From Lachnospiraceae bacterium (GTDB lineage Bacteria; Bacillota; Clostridia; Lachnospirales; Lachnospiraceae): 64,000 nucleotides of DNA. The position numbers and the translations under genes were made by a program. The notes under the pieces were generated by a model that was given only the letters and a program-made list of their open reading frames with translations, searched no databases and was not told the origin of the DNA. Each line of letters starts with the position of its first letter. Within the stretch, counting starts at the first letter, position 1. The DNA lies in the NCBI GenBank assembly GCA_910574865.1, contig CAJTDN010000018.1, positions 1 through 64,000 of the forward strand, written 5' to 3'. Below, piece after piece: positions 27,114 through 35,508 of this stretch.

Positions 27114-27158
27114 AAAAATCCATCGGAAATCGCCATAGACAATTCCTGATGGATTTTT
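27114..27158. terminator. Bidirectional terminator-like hairpin
   Basis: AAAAATCCATC (27114-27124) pairs with GATGGATTTTT (27148-27158). A/T runs on both outer sides allow function in either direction. It sits at the truncated end of the GH78 fragment. Confidence 0.55.
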
Positions 27159-27224
27159 GTTTGTAACCATGAAATTACTGAGATAATCACATTAGAAACA
27201 TTTCTGGTCATCAACACAAACTTT

Positions 27225-27894
27225 TTATGCCAATTGGAGAAGTTCGGCTTCCATTTTTTTCAGTTCATCGAGTGACAATGACGGAACGCAATCCGCAATT
27301 TCATCCAATGTCATTTTTCCCTTCTTGATCATTCTTTTCGCCGTTTCTCTTTCTTTATTCTCTTCGATATCCTTCGTATAGGCTTTCAAAATCTGCTCAT
27401 CGTCAAACAGCGTCATCATAATGTCCACAACCTCCTGTTCTCTCCGCGTCAATGGAATTTTTCTCACCGCCAAAAAACTCTTTAGACAACGATATGGTAT
27501 CAGGGATGCTCTTCTTGTCCCCTGTATAAATCACATACAGTTCCGGTTTCGGCATGTTTACCTTTTTACTTCCATATAGGTTTTGATTCGTACGCTTGAA
27601 ATAATCATGGTATGTCTGTATCAAGTACATCAACGCGCGAATGATAATATTCAACGTCCACGTTGACTGGCTCTCAACCAGAACCATCAAACGATTGCCG
27701 ACAGAAAAACCCAAGTCATTATAATCCGCGTCAATCAGTACATGCTTAATTGTGACATCTTCAATCTCATCTTCCGTTATATCAGAATCCTCCGGATGAA
27801 GTGCCTTATATAATTGGAGCAAATATTTCTTATCTTGAAACAAATTTGTAAACACGCTATCCTTTATCTTGCGCTTTGGTACACTCTGCGCCAT
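27225..27894 (-). pseudogene. Rpn/PD-(D/E)XK nuclease family protein, internal deletion and frameshift
   Basis: The family comprises recombination-promoting nuclease or putative transposase proteins, abundant in Lachnospiraceae. From 27894 (MAQSVPKRKIKDSVFTNLF, GGGGGAT site) the frame covers the nuclease fold with VLIDADYNDLGFSVGNRLMVLVESQ (candidate D and E-x-Q residues). It runs to SLSKEFFGGEKNSID. Then a shifted frame supplies the C-terminal helix region REQEVVDIMMTLFDDEQILKAYTKDI. About 60-70 central residues are missing. Another frame-joining deletion, as in the neighbours. Confidence 0.8.
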
Positions 27895-28026
27895 TTTATC
27901 CCCCTCACTCACAATAATTTCCAAAACAAATGCGACCTTCTGATTCTAATTATACAAAACAATTCGCGTGTTTACAACAAATATCTCATTAAATTTTAAA
28001 AAGGAGTTTACCGATTACTAGATACC

Positions 28027-28061
28027 GTTACAATCACGGCCGATTAGGCCGTGATTGTAAC
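28027..28061. repeat. GTTACAATCAC palindromic repeat (copy 3)
   Basis: GTTACAATCACGGCC and GGCCGTGATTGTAAC with a 5-base centre (15-bp perfect stem). It abuts the stop codon of the GH3 remnant at 28064. Confidence 0.9.
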
Positions 28062-28063
28062 GG

Positions 28064-30353
28064 TTACCTCGCGTAAAATCCCCTGCTCTTCCCTTCGACC
28101 AAAGCATCTTCTGTAATCTTAAACGCCAGTTCCGCCTTCACGTCATTGGACGTTGCGGCAACTTCCGCCACCATGTCCCCCGCTTCCACCTTCCAGTTCA
28201 TTTCATAATCCAGGAATGCCAGCTGGCTCACGCGGAAGGTCAAGGCCACCGTCTTCGTCTCGCCAGGTTCCAGCGACACTCTGCGAAATCCCACCAACTG
28301 CTTCACCGGCCTGGCAATGCTGCTGGCGACATCCCGCACGTAAATTTGCACGACCTCGTCCCCGGCCATGTCCCCTATGTTGGTTACGTCCACGCTGACG
28401 GTCATGCTGTCGCTTCCTTTGACCTCTTTGGCCGAAATTCCGGCATTGCCGTACTCGAACGTGGTGTAGGAAAGTCCATATCCAAAGTAATACAACGGTG
28501 CCGAATCCACGTCCGTATAGCCGTCCACCATATAAGCCCCCCTGGAATACGAACTCCCGTTCTCATGGTTATAGTAAATGGGAATCTGGGACGACGTGGC
28601 CGCGACGGTGACCGGAAGCTTCCCGCCCGGGTTATAATCGCCGCAAAGGACATCCGCGATGGCGTACCCGCCCAGCATTCCCGGATTCCAGCATTCCAAA
28701 ATGGCGGCCGCCTTTTCCTGGGCGTTTCGGCTGGAACACGGACGGCCATCAAAATGCAGCACCACGAGCCTGTCATTGATTTTCGCCAGCCTTCCCACGA
28801 TTTCCTCCTGGATTCCGGGCAGGCCGATATGTGCCGCGTCCATCGTCTCCCCCGTGGTCACGGTGGCCCCCCAGCCATATTTGCCACCCACCGTCGCGAT
28901 TACCACGTCGGCACCGGCCGCCTTTTCATACAATTCCTCCAGTTCCGAACGGTCGTCACCCGTATAATTGTACCCGTGCAGACAAACGACCTCCGCATCC
29001 GGATATTTTTCGTGCAACGCCTCGAACACGGACTTGCTCTGCGGCGCACCCCCGCGCGTGCGCGCCTCAACTTCCGGCAGTTCACATTTTAGTTTCGAAC
29101 CCGAATAATAAGGCCTCTCCGCGTCCACGCTCGCCGTGCTGACGGCTTCCGCCGTGTCCGTCCCCGCCATGGCTCCCGATGAGAAGTCCGCGTACATTTC
29201 CGCGATGGCCGGCCAGGTATACCCGCCGAACAGCTGCCGCACGGAATCCGCATGCGGCCCCACGACCAAAATGCGCTTCACATCCTTTTTCAATGGCAGG
29301 ATGCCATCGTTTTTCAACAATACCAATGATTTCAAAGCGTTTTCCTTGCACAATTCCTGCGTCCTTTCCGTGCGGAACACGTTCGGGAGCATTTCCTTGC
29401 GCGGATAGGGGTTCTCAAACAGCCCCAGTTTGAATTTCGCCGTCAACACGCGCCTGCACGCCATGTCAACCAGTCCCTCGTCCACTTCGCCCGCCTTTAC
29501 CTTCTCCAACAATTCTTCGCCATAACCGATGGGGGTCGGGCATTCGACATCCAGCCCCGCTTTCAGCGCCGCCTCGCCCAGATTCGCCATGTCCGCGTCT
29601 AGGTGGAGCCACCACGGGTTCCCCGTTGATGGTCCCATACGAGTTCATCACGGATTGCAGGTTTCCCTCGGTGATGGCCGCCTGGAACGGGGCCGCGTAA
29701 ACCTCCCACAGCAAACGTTCCGTCACCGGTGCCGATGCCATGTTGATACCGGCCTCGGACGCACCGTAAGCCAGGAAATGCTTCGACGTGGAAATGACGG
29801 AATCCTTCAAATCCTCACCCTGCATCCCGGTCACGAATGCCACGCTCATGGCCGAGGCCAGGCACGGGTCTTCGCCATAGGATTCCCCGACCCTTCCCCA
29901 GCGCGGATCCCTAACGATGTCCATGACGGGAGCCAGTGCCTGGCGCACGCCCACGGCCACGAACTGGTCTTTCGCCACCGCCGCCATGTCGCGCACGCTT
30001 TGCGGATCCCAGGTCGCCGCCTGCCCGACGGCGGTCTGGAACACGTCCGCCTGCGGAATGACTGCACCAGTCAACGCCTCGCAATGGATAATGGCGGGAA
30101 TGCCGAAACGGCTGCTCGACACGACATGCCGCTGGACGCGTTCCATGTCTTCCACCATTTTCCCGGCATCCTCCGCCTCATAGAACAACGTCCCCAGATG
30201 GCCAATGCCGTTCGTCACCTTTTTCTCCGCCTCGTACACGTAACAACACTGTAACTGGGCGAATTTTTCCTCCACCGTCATCAGATGCAAAAGCGCGTCC
30301 GCCCTCTCCTCCGCCGACAACGTGGTATCCTGGTATCTCTGCTTTTCTTCCAT
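28064..30353 (-). pseudogene. Second GH3 glucosidase/xylosidase, catalytic nucleophile deleted
   Basis: The 5' part (MEEKQRYQDTTLSAEERADA) runs through PVMDIVRDPRWGRVGESYGED and the KHFLAYGASE motif to NSYGTINGEPVV. The frame then shifts, near 29605-29620, into DADMANLGEAALKAGLDVEC. The intervening stretch should hold the nucleophile aspartate (usually in a VVSDY-type motif), so about 40-45 residues including the nucleophile are lost. The remaining (alpha/beta)6 and fibronectin-like domains are intact to the end. It is followed upstream by GH2, GH78 and Rpn remnants, and a GTTACAAT repeat lies at its stop. Confidence 0.87.
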
Positions 30354-30357
30354 TTTA

Positions 30358-31690
30358 TCAAACCTCCCCGCTCACTGGATTATTCACCTTTATCACCTTT
30401 TCCACCGTCTCGCACCCTTGTGCCTGCACGCGCACGCGGATTTCGCCTTCCTTGCCTCCCGCCCGCACGACCGCTAAAAGCCTTCCATAATAAGGCGTTC
30501 TTTCCTCATCGAAAAAGTTCTCCGTGCTGGCCGGATCCGCGCTTCCGAACCCTTGCAGCACGCCCGCGCCTTCCACCTCGACGCGCACCTTCGAATCAAA
30601 CTCCGTGTGCATGTTTCCTTTGCCGTCCACGACCGCTATCATAAGATACGCCGCGTCCTGCCCATCCGCGCGCAATACGTCACGGTCAACCTCCACTTGC
30701 AGCTTTCGTTCCTCTTGCGCCGTCTCTATCGCGAACCTGCTTATCTCCTGGCCACCCGCGTAAGCCACGGCCTCCACCGTGCCAGCCTCATATACCGTGT
30801 CGAATATTGCCTTGTAGCGGTTTTCCTCGCCAACCGGCAGCCTGCCCGCCGAAGCCCCGTTGACAAGGAGCTCGACCGCCTCCGCGTCCGAATATACTTC
30901 CACCTTAATCGGCTTCCCTTCAAATCCCGGCCACGTCCAGCTCTCGACGGCATTGCTGCAGGCCCAGGGCGTGCCGTGCATTTCCTCGTGGTAATGCTCC
31001 GGTAATTGTACCGCGACATAAGGTTTTTTACGGAAACCCCAGACGATTTCCCGGTAATAGGACATCGGCCTGCGGTACCCCGTGATGTCGAAGTCGCCCA
31101 CGTACGCAAGATAAATCGGGTACGGACTGAAGAACCCTGACGCATTACCATATTTGGGAACACCCGCGCCGGCCTCGCCGATATAATCCCATCCCGTCCA
31201 AGTGAAGTCCCCAATCATCTGCGGGATTTCCTTCGCGTATTTCCAGTTGACATCAATATCCAGCGGCAATGTTTCCGAACCATAGTAAATTCGGTTCGGG
31301 TATTCCTTGCAATCCAGCGGGTAACGTCCGTTCATGTAGTTGTACCCGCATGTGTCCAGGGCGGAAAACGTCTCATCCAGGATTTCCCCGACCAACGGAT
31401 GGATGCCCAGGTAATTCATCTGCCCCATCAGGCTCGTCATCACGTCGTTGATGTCGCCACCCGCGCTTTCAGCCGCCACATCGTTTCCGGTCGCCGCCTG
31501 GCCTTCGCCATTTGTCTGACCGCCCGCGCTTTCAGCCGCCTGTCCTTCGCCGCCCTGCGGCTGGCTCATGGCTGCTAACTGCTCCTTGGTAATCATCCCC
31601 AAATCGCACATCACCTCCGGCAGTCTCGCCATGGTCGCCACCATCCCGTTGACCGCGTTCGTCACGAACCGGGTCGGATCGCAGAGGCAA
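30358..31690 (-). pseudogene. GH2 beta-galactosidase-type glycosidase, C-terminal fragment
   Basis: Homology begins abruptly at DPTRFVTNAVNGMVATMARL, within the catalytic barrel. It continues through QMIGDFTWTGWDYIGEAG, which is near the nucleophile region. The tail is of the DUF4982 type (VEVYSDAEAVELLVNG) and has a beta-sandwich end. The N-terminal half is missing; upstream codons on this frame are not GH2. Residues about 165-210 of the frame form a Gly/Gln/Ala-rich low-complexity insertion with AAESAGG twice. The truncated end abuts an oppositely oriented AraC fragment at about 31690-31703. It lies 4 bases upstream of the GH3 remnant, so they were once one operon. Confidence 0.83.
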
Positions 31691-31702
31691 TCACAATCCT
31701 TT

Positions 31703-32207
31703 AAAGGCACATTCCCCAAGGAACACGCTCCTGAAGTTGATAGGCGAACTGAAAGAGCAATACCCCGGTTGCGCCAACATCGCCCACGGGTTGCTTCTCC
31801 GTTTCTTTTACAGCATGACAAAGGAACACGGGTACGAAGCCTATTTTTCACAGATGGATTATTCTTCACCCGATTATATATTTGTACAAGTGCATGAATA
31901 CCTGCTCCGGACGAACGGCGTGTTAAACCGCAGGGAACTGGAACAAGAATTCCACTATAGTGCCGATTATTTAAACAAAATCGTAAAACAACGCAGCGGC
32001 ATGACACTGGTCGAATACAGCCAGGCCTACCGCATGAAACAAGCCGCCAGGCTAATCTGCACCACGACAGAATCAATTGAAAAAATCAGCCAGGAACTCG
32101 GCTTCGAGAGCAAGTCCTACTTTTACCGATTATTCAAGAAAACATACCATATGTCACCGGCCGCCTACCGAAAATATAGGAGAGGGAATTCTCATGAACA
32201 CGTTTGA
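31703..32207 (+). pseudogene. AraC-family regulator, C-terminal fragment
   Basis: The part preserved is the end of the sensory region plus the full double helix-turn-helix domain (about 31905-32195: NRRELEQEFHYSADYLNKIVKQ, then IEKISQELGFESKSYFYRLFKK). It starts in mid-protein at TLLKLIGELKEQYPGC without a start codon in context. It faces the truncated GH2 gene, and both lose their 5' ends at the same junction. The pair probably formed a divergent regulator-glycosidase unit, deleted across its shared promoter. Confidence 0.83.
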
Positions 32208-32222
32208 CACAAAAAACCTTAT

Positions 32223-32248
32223 GGTATAATCTCGACAGAGATTATACC
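32223..32248. repeat. Inverted repeat
   Basis: GGTATAATCTC and GAGATTATACC form an 11-bp stem with loop GACA, about 16 bases after the AraC fragment. It may be a terminator or a site that marks the edge of the mobile-element remnants to the right. Confidence 0.6.
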
Positions 32249-32249
32249 T

Positions 32250-32671
32250 CGCACCGATTTGCGTCCTTGTCAGCGAGTATGACGGGCAGACCTACCGCCC
32301 GAAATACCATGAGGATTTAGTCCACAGCGAAATCACTCTCCCACCCCATGCGCTCCCTCACTGAAAAAGGGGAAAGGAAGATAGACAGCTTTGGGAGCCT
32401 TGCGAAATTCACAGATGACAGGGAGCAGAAATATCAGCAGTTGGAAACGGCACATCTTTCCAAAGGGCAGAAACTAAAGCGATTAAAGGAACTGTCAAAA
32501 ATATATGCCCTCTATGCGCCAATCCAAGCCACTTATAAAGAGAGCCAGTCACTCAAAGGACTTGCCAAGATGAAATACGATAGGGAGCATAAGGATAAGT
32601 TAAAGCGTGTCATTCTCCATGACTTAGAGCATGGGAAACAGGGGAAATCAAGAAAAAGTGATGGAAAATGA
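32250..32671 (+). pseudogene. Mobile-element protein fragments (mobilisation-like, tentative)
   Basis: From 32348 a frame gives a strongly charged, helical stretch (SKGQKLKRLKELSKIYALYAPIQ ... KMKYDREHKDKLKRV) resembling the C-terminal part of relaxase or mobilisation proteins. Upstream at 32255-32340 another frame reads SEYDGQTYRPKYHEDLVH, also without start. Both look like pieces of an integrated element next to a recombinase remnant. No motif proves the identity. Confidence 0.4.
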
Positions 32672-32880
32672 TGAATACGTCCTCGACAAGTAGCAGCAGG
32701 GTAAGGAGAACCATTCATGCGTTTGTCGTGGAAATTGTCCGGGAATTTGTTGACAAGATTATAGTCCATGCTCCCGACAAGAGCAACGGCAGACGGCTAC
32801 AAGAAGTAGAAATAATCTACAACCATATCGGAGTATTTGACCAGTCTAAGGTCACACTCTGGAAAGGAAATGCAGTATAG
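32668..32880 (+). pseudogene. Large serine recombinase, C-terminal fragment
   Basis: The frame ends in VEIVREFVDKIIVHAPDKSNG and RRLQEVEIIYNHIGVF, the DUF4368-type end of large serine recombinases from Clostridial conjugative elements. The catalytic N-terminal and central recombinase domains are gone. It lies about 90 bases from the tRNA-Leu end of the tRNA cluster, a usual neighbourhood for integrative elements. It is a relic. Confidence 0.72.
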
Positions 32881-32969
32881 CACTGACAATGCTATACTGC
32901 AATATCCAAAATTAAAAAACTTCCTTATGAAACCCTTGCTAATCCAACGTTTCTCTCACTTTTACCTAC

Positions 32970-33055
32970 TGCCGCAGACCGGAATCGAACCGGTACGGGT
33001 ATCACTACCCACGGGATTTTAAGTCCCGGGCGTCTGCCAGTTCCGCCACTGCGGC
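32970..33055 (-). tRNA. tRNA-Leu (TAA)
   Basis: Acceptor GCCGCAG/CTGCGGC, anticodon loop CTTAAAA (TAA), and a long variable arm. It is the last of five tRNA genes read on the minus strand. Confidence 0.95.
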
Positions 33056-33093
33056 AAACCCATATGCCTGACGCAAAAACGCCTGACATAGAA

Positions 33094-33167
33094 CGACCCA
33101 GAAGAGACTCGAACTCTCGACCTCCGCCGTGACAGGGCGGCGCTCTAACCAACTGAGCCACTGGGCC
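33094..33167 (-). tRNA. tRNA-Asp (GTC)
   Basis: Acceptor GGCCCAG/CTGGGTC with one G-U pair, anticodon loop CTGTCAC (GTC), T-arm GAGAGTTCGAGTCTC. 74 nt. Confidence 0.95.
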
Positions 33168-33172
33168 TCGTT

Positions 33173-33211
33173 ATGAGCACCTGGCACTCGTCTTTTGAGT
33201 GCTTACGTGCG
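33173..33211 (-). ncRNA. Covarying hairpin element, copy 1 (tRNA spacer)
   Basis: On the transcript strand: GCAC, a spacer, stem GCACTC/GAGTGC around a 7-base loop, then CCAGGTGCTCAT. The outer GCAC/GTGC pairing and the flanking CTCAT are shared with copies at 33265-33302 and 49611-49649, while the inner stem sequence differs yet stays paired. It lies between tRNA-Met and tRNA-Asp. Confidence 0.55.
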
Positions 33212-33264
33212 ATACATCCCACCGCCGTTAGCGAGGTCTTCCCGAACTTACCAGGTGGGGCGTT

Positions 33265-33302
33265 ATGAGCACTTGGCAAGGTTCTTTCGAACCTAATCGT
33301 GC
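33265..33302 (-). ncRNA. Covarying hairpin element, copy 2 (tRNA spacer)
   Basis: Same layout as copy 1, with inner stem AGGTTC/GAACCT and loop GAAA on the transcript strand. The end reads GCCAAGTGCTCAT. It lies between tRNA-Met and copy 1, in the same orientation. Confidence 0.55.
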
Positions 33303-33320
33303 AAAGTTAGCTTTTAAAAA

Positions 33321-33394
33321 TGGACCTTCGGGGACTCGAACCCAGGACCGACCGGTTATGAGCCGGTTGCTCTAACCAACTGAGCTAAAGGTCC
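33321..33394 (-). tRNA. tRNA-Met (CAT)
   Basis: Acceptor GGACCTT/AAGGTCC, anticodon loop CTCATAA (CAT), D-arm with GGTTAGAGC. The first acceptor pair is G-C, so it is an elongator-type methionine tRNA or a lysidine-modified tRNA-Ile2; the sequence alone does not fully separate these. Confidence 0.9.
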
Positions 33395-33418
33395 AAACTT
33401 TGTCCCTAAAAGGAACAA

Positions 33419-33491
33419 AGCCGATGATCGGACTCGAACCGATAACCTGCTGATTACAAATCAGCTGCTCTGCCAATTGAGCCACATCGGC
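33419..33491 (-). tRNA. tRNA-Thr (TGT)
   Basis: Acceptor GCCGATG/CATCGGC, anticodon loop TTTGTAA (TGT), T-arm ATCGGTTCGAGTCCGAT. A 22-nt segment covering the D-arm end and anticodon arm is repeated in inverted form upstream in the same transcript (33507-33528). Confidence 0.95.
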
Positions 33492-33494
33492 ATA

Positions 33495-33602
33495 TTTAAT
33501 TTCTTAAGAGCAACTGATTTGTAATCAGCACTCCGCCTGCGATTGACGTGCTCAATCTTCGTGAACCCCGCCACATCGGCATATTCCATAATTCTACAAC
33601 GA
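33495..33602 (-). other. tRNA spacer with tRNA-Thr-derived fragments
   Basis: The first 15 bases around the tRNA-Thr 5' end (ATATGCCGATGTGGC on the minus strand) recur at 33571-33585. A segment antisense to the tRNA-Thr anticodon arm lies at 33507-33528. It is a partial, rearranged duplication rather than a functional tRNA. Confidence 0.6.
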
Positions 33603-33674
33603 TGACTCCGACGGGAATCGAACCCGTGTTACCGCCGTGAAAGGGCGATGTCTTAACCGCTTGACCACGGAGCC
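33603..33674 (-). tRNA. tRNA-Glu (TTC)
   Basis: Acceptor GGCTCCG/CGGAGTC, anticodon loop CTTTCAC (TTC), T-arm CGGGTTCGATTCCCG. First gene of the minus-strand tRNA cluster. Confidence 0.95.
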
Positions 33675-33783
33675 AAAAACACAAAAATAGCGCACTCATC
33701 TTTGCGACGCTTTAAATCATACCATACCTCTTTCTATTTTGCAAGTATTTTTTTCACAATCATGCATAAGATGTCGACGCAAA

Positions 33784-33875
33784 GTTATATCAGATGTAAA
33801 ATGACTCCCGCCTCTATGGGCGGTGAGCAACATATTTGTATCAGTGTCGGATTCAATCCCCATCTGATATGCCTC
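33784..33875 (-). mobile_element. IS200/IS605-like right-end sequence
   Basis: A ~92-bp sequence just downstream of the TnpB remnant, with a hairpin (CACCGCC ... GAGGCGG) typical of IS605-type ends. It matches 46787-46882 at nearly every position. In TnpB elements this region also encodes the omega/guide RNA scaffold, so both copies may be scaffold relics. Confidence 0.6.
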
Positions 33876-33897
33876 CGGCGGGCGCAGGACGTCCAGC

Positions 33898-34056
33898 GGA
33901 CATCCGTTTAACGCCGACCGTAACGGAGTGAAGAGAATTCCTTGTTTTTCCCAAGGTTAATATTTATGACCGTCACGACCAATTCCCTTACTGATAAATC
34001 TTTTGTATCGACATTTTGATACCCACAATCAGAGCATATCCGGCTGCTTGCATAGA
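33898..34056 (-). pseudogene. TnpB/OrfB (IS605 family) zinc-ribbon fragment
   Basis: The minus-strand frame reads SSRICSDCGYQNVDTKDLSVREL, the start of the TnpB zinc ribbon and following strand, then a degraded tail (ININLGKNKE). The second CxxC and the catalytic RuvC motifs are gone. The fragment is interrupted on its 5' side by a 198-bp element. It is a relic of a TnpB transposon. Confidence 0.75.
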
Positions 34057-34254
34057 ATGATACCAGGGTCAAAAGGCCATGTATGACATGCTTGCATGTC
34101 AATACATGACTTTGAGACCCGCAAAACACCGAAAAGTAGCCATTTCCCGTAAGAAAATGAGCGGATTTGAGGTGTTTTAGAGTTGCGGGAGCACGTAGTG
34201 CGGAGCAACTCGTGGGTATCATGGGGGCAAAATGTATTTTGACCCCAACATCAT
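34057..34254. mobile_element. 198-bp element with imperfect terminal inverted repeats
   Basis: ATGAT-N4-GGGTCAAAA at 34057-34074 is matched in inverted form at 34237-34254 (only the 4-base centre differs). It has no coding capacity and separates the TnpB remnant from upstream DNA. It is MITE-like in layout; no target duplication could be confirmed. Confidence 0.5.
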
Positions 34255-34276
34255 GTCATAAGTATATCATAAACCG

Positions 34277-34555
34277 TTAGCGTCGGTGTACGGAGGGCAA
34301 CACGCCTCAGCCCATGTGATTTCAAGGGTTTTCAGCGTCATCTTCAATCGGCGTACGTCCTTGTACGCCTCATTCATCTTCCTTGAAAACCCTTGAAATC
34401 CCTATGGGTGAGGTCGCAGAGTCGTGAAGAGACATATTCCCCCCTTTCAAGGCACTTGAGCGACGCGTACAAGGACGTACGCGGAGTGAAAGTAACGACG
34501 AAAGGGGGGAAATATGCCCTTCATCGACCGTGTTGCCTTCTGTACACCGATGCTA
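34277..34555 (-). repeat. Twin-hairpin element, copy 1
   Basis: ~279 bp bounded by inverted termini TTAGCGTCGGTGTAC and a near-complement at 34541-34555. It holds two long hairpins: GATTTCAAGGGTTTTC pairing with its complement (apical loop GTCCTT at 34357-34362), and a CCCCCTTTC/GAAAGGGGGG-type hairpin (loop AAGGAC at 34471-34476). The two loops are mutually complementary. It is inverted relative to copy 2 at 36356-36635. No coding capacity. Confidence 0.85.
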
Positions 34556-34790
34556 CTTTTGGCTTTTCGATCACGATTCCACCCGCCCCAGGCCTTCACA
34601 CTCCCTGCATCTTCTGTGACTTTCGTACCTTCTGCACTCCTTTTTTCATTCCCATTCATTCTCCTCCTTTTGTGCCATGGCAGGAGAATTCACCCGTCTC
34701 AGAACCTCCTGCTTTTGTAAAAACGGTGTTTTAAAAGCATGGATTTTCTGTCATCTTCCACGACGGCCGCGTTTATCATCTTACCGTTCC

Positions 34791-35303
34791 TTATAGTACC
34801 AGCGACGGGGCGGAATATACCCTGCCCCCCAGCTCGCTGTCCAACATGTACAATGCCCGCGCGTCAAAACCGTACAATTCGAACTTCTTGACCATGTCCT
34901 CCGCGTTCGTCTCTTCCTCGCCCTGCTCCTTGACGAACCAGTCCAAAAACTGCATGGTCCGAAAATCCTTCACCTCATGCGCCGCCTCGTAAATATTATG
35001 AATCAAGCCTGTCACGTACTGCTCGTGCTCGTACCCGGCCTTCAGCGGATCCGCATATTCCTTCAATTCCTTGTCGGGCTTCGCGACGGCTCCCAACGAC
35101 ACCTTGCAGCCGTTGTTTTGCAAATACTTCAAGAACAGCATCGCGTGGTCACGCTCCTCCTGGGCCTGCACAAAATACCAATTGGCAAATCCCTTCAAGG
35201 CCTGCTCCTCATAATATATCGCAAAATCAAGATATAAATACGCGGAATAAAGTTCCTTGTTGATTTGGTCGTTTAGCAATTCCGCCACTTTTGTGTTTAA
35301 CAT
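34791..35303 (-). CDS. ftnA: Ferritin
   Basis: Non-haem ferritin of 170 residues, oxidising and storing iron in a 24-subunit shell. Ferroxidase-site residues are visible in NKELYSAYLYL (Glu), AQEERDHAM (Glu, His) and FVKEQGEEE. Start at 35303 (MLNTKVAELLNDQ) with GGAGG upstream; the frame is open nine codons more. It is flanked, with the lipoprotein gene, by inverted twin-hairpin repeats. Confidence 0.95.
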   Translation of the reverse strand: MLNTKVAELLNDQINKELYSAYLYLDFAIYYEEQALKGFANWYFVQAQEERDHAMLFLKYLQNNGCKVSLGAVAKPDKELKEYADPLKAGYEHEQYVTGLIHNIYEAAHEVKDFRTMQFLDWFVKEQGEEETNAEDMVKKFELYGFDARALYMLDSELGGRVYSAPSLVL

Positions 35304-35462
35304 ATGTATGTTCCTCCATTTTCTCTGCATTTTTCCCAGTCATTATATCTCCATGTCGGGACAATTGCAATCCCCGTCACTTATTTTTCACAGATGACAA
35401 CGTACCAATTATAACGAAACAACTGGCAAATGTGCAAAAAACATCCCACCGCCCGTTAACCG

Positions 35463-35508
35463 TACTTCTGAATCGAACCATTCAATACTTCTGAATCGAA
35501 CCAATTAA
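35463..35508. repeat. 23-bp tandem duplication across a stop codon
   Basis: TACTTCTGAATCGAACCA plus 5 bases occurs at 35463-35485 and 35486-35508. The second copy contains the last codons and stop of the minus-strand lipoprotein gene. It is the same pattern as the array at the TPI gene. Confidence 0.85.

Noticed and set aside
32925-33187. Minus-strand open frames over the Leu/Asp tRNA genes
   Set aside because: They are translations of tRNA genes and spacer, a classic false annotation.
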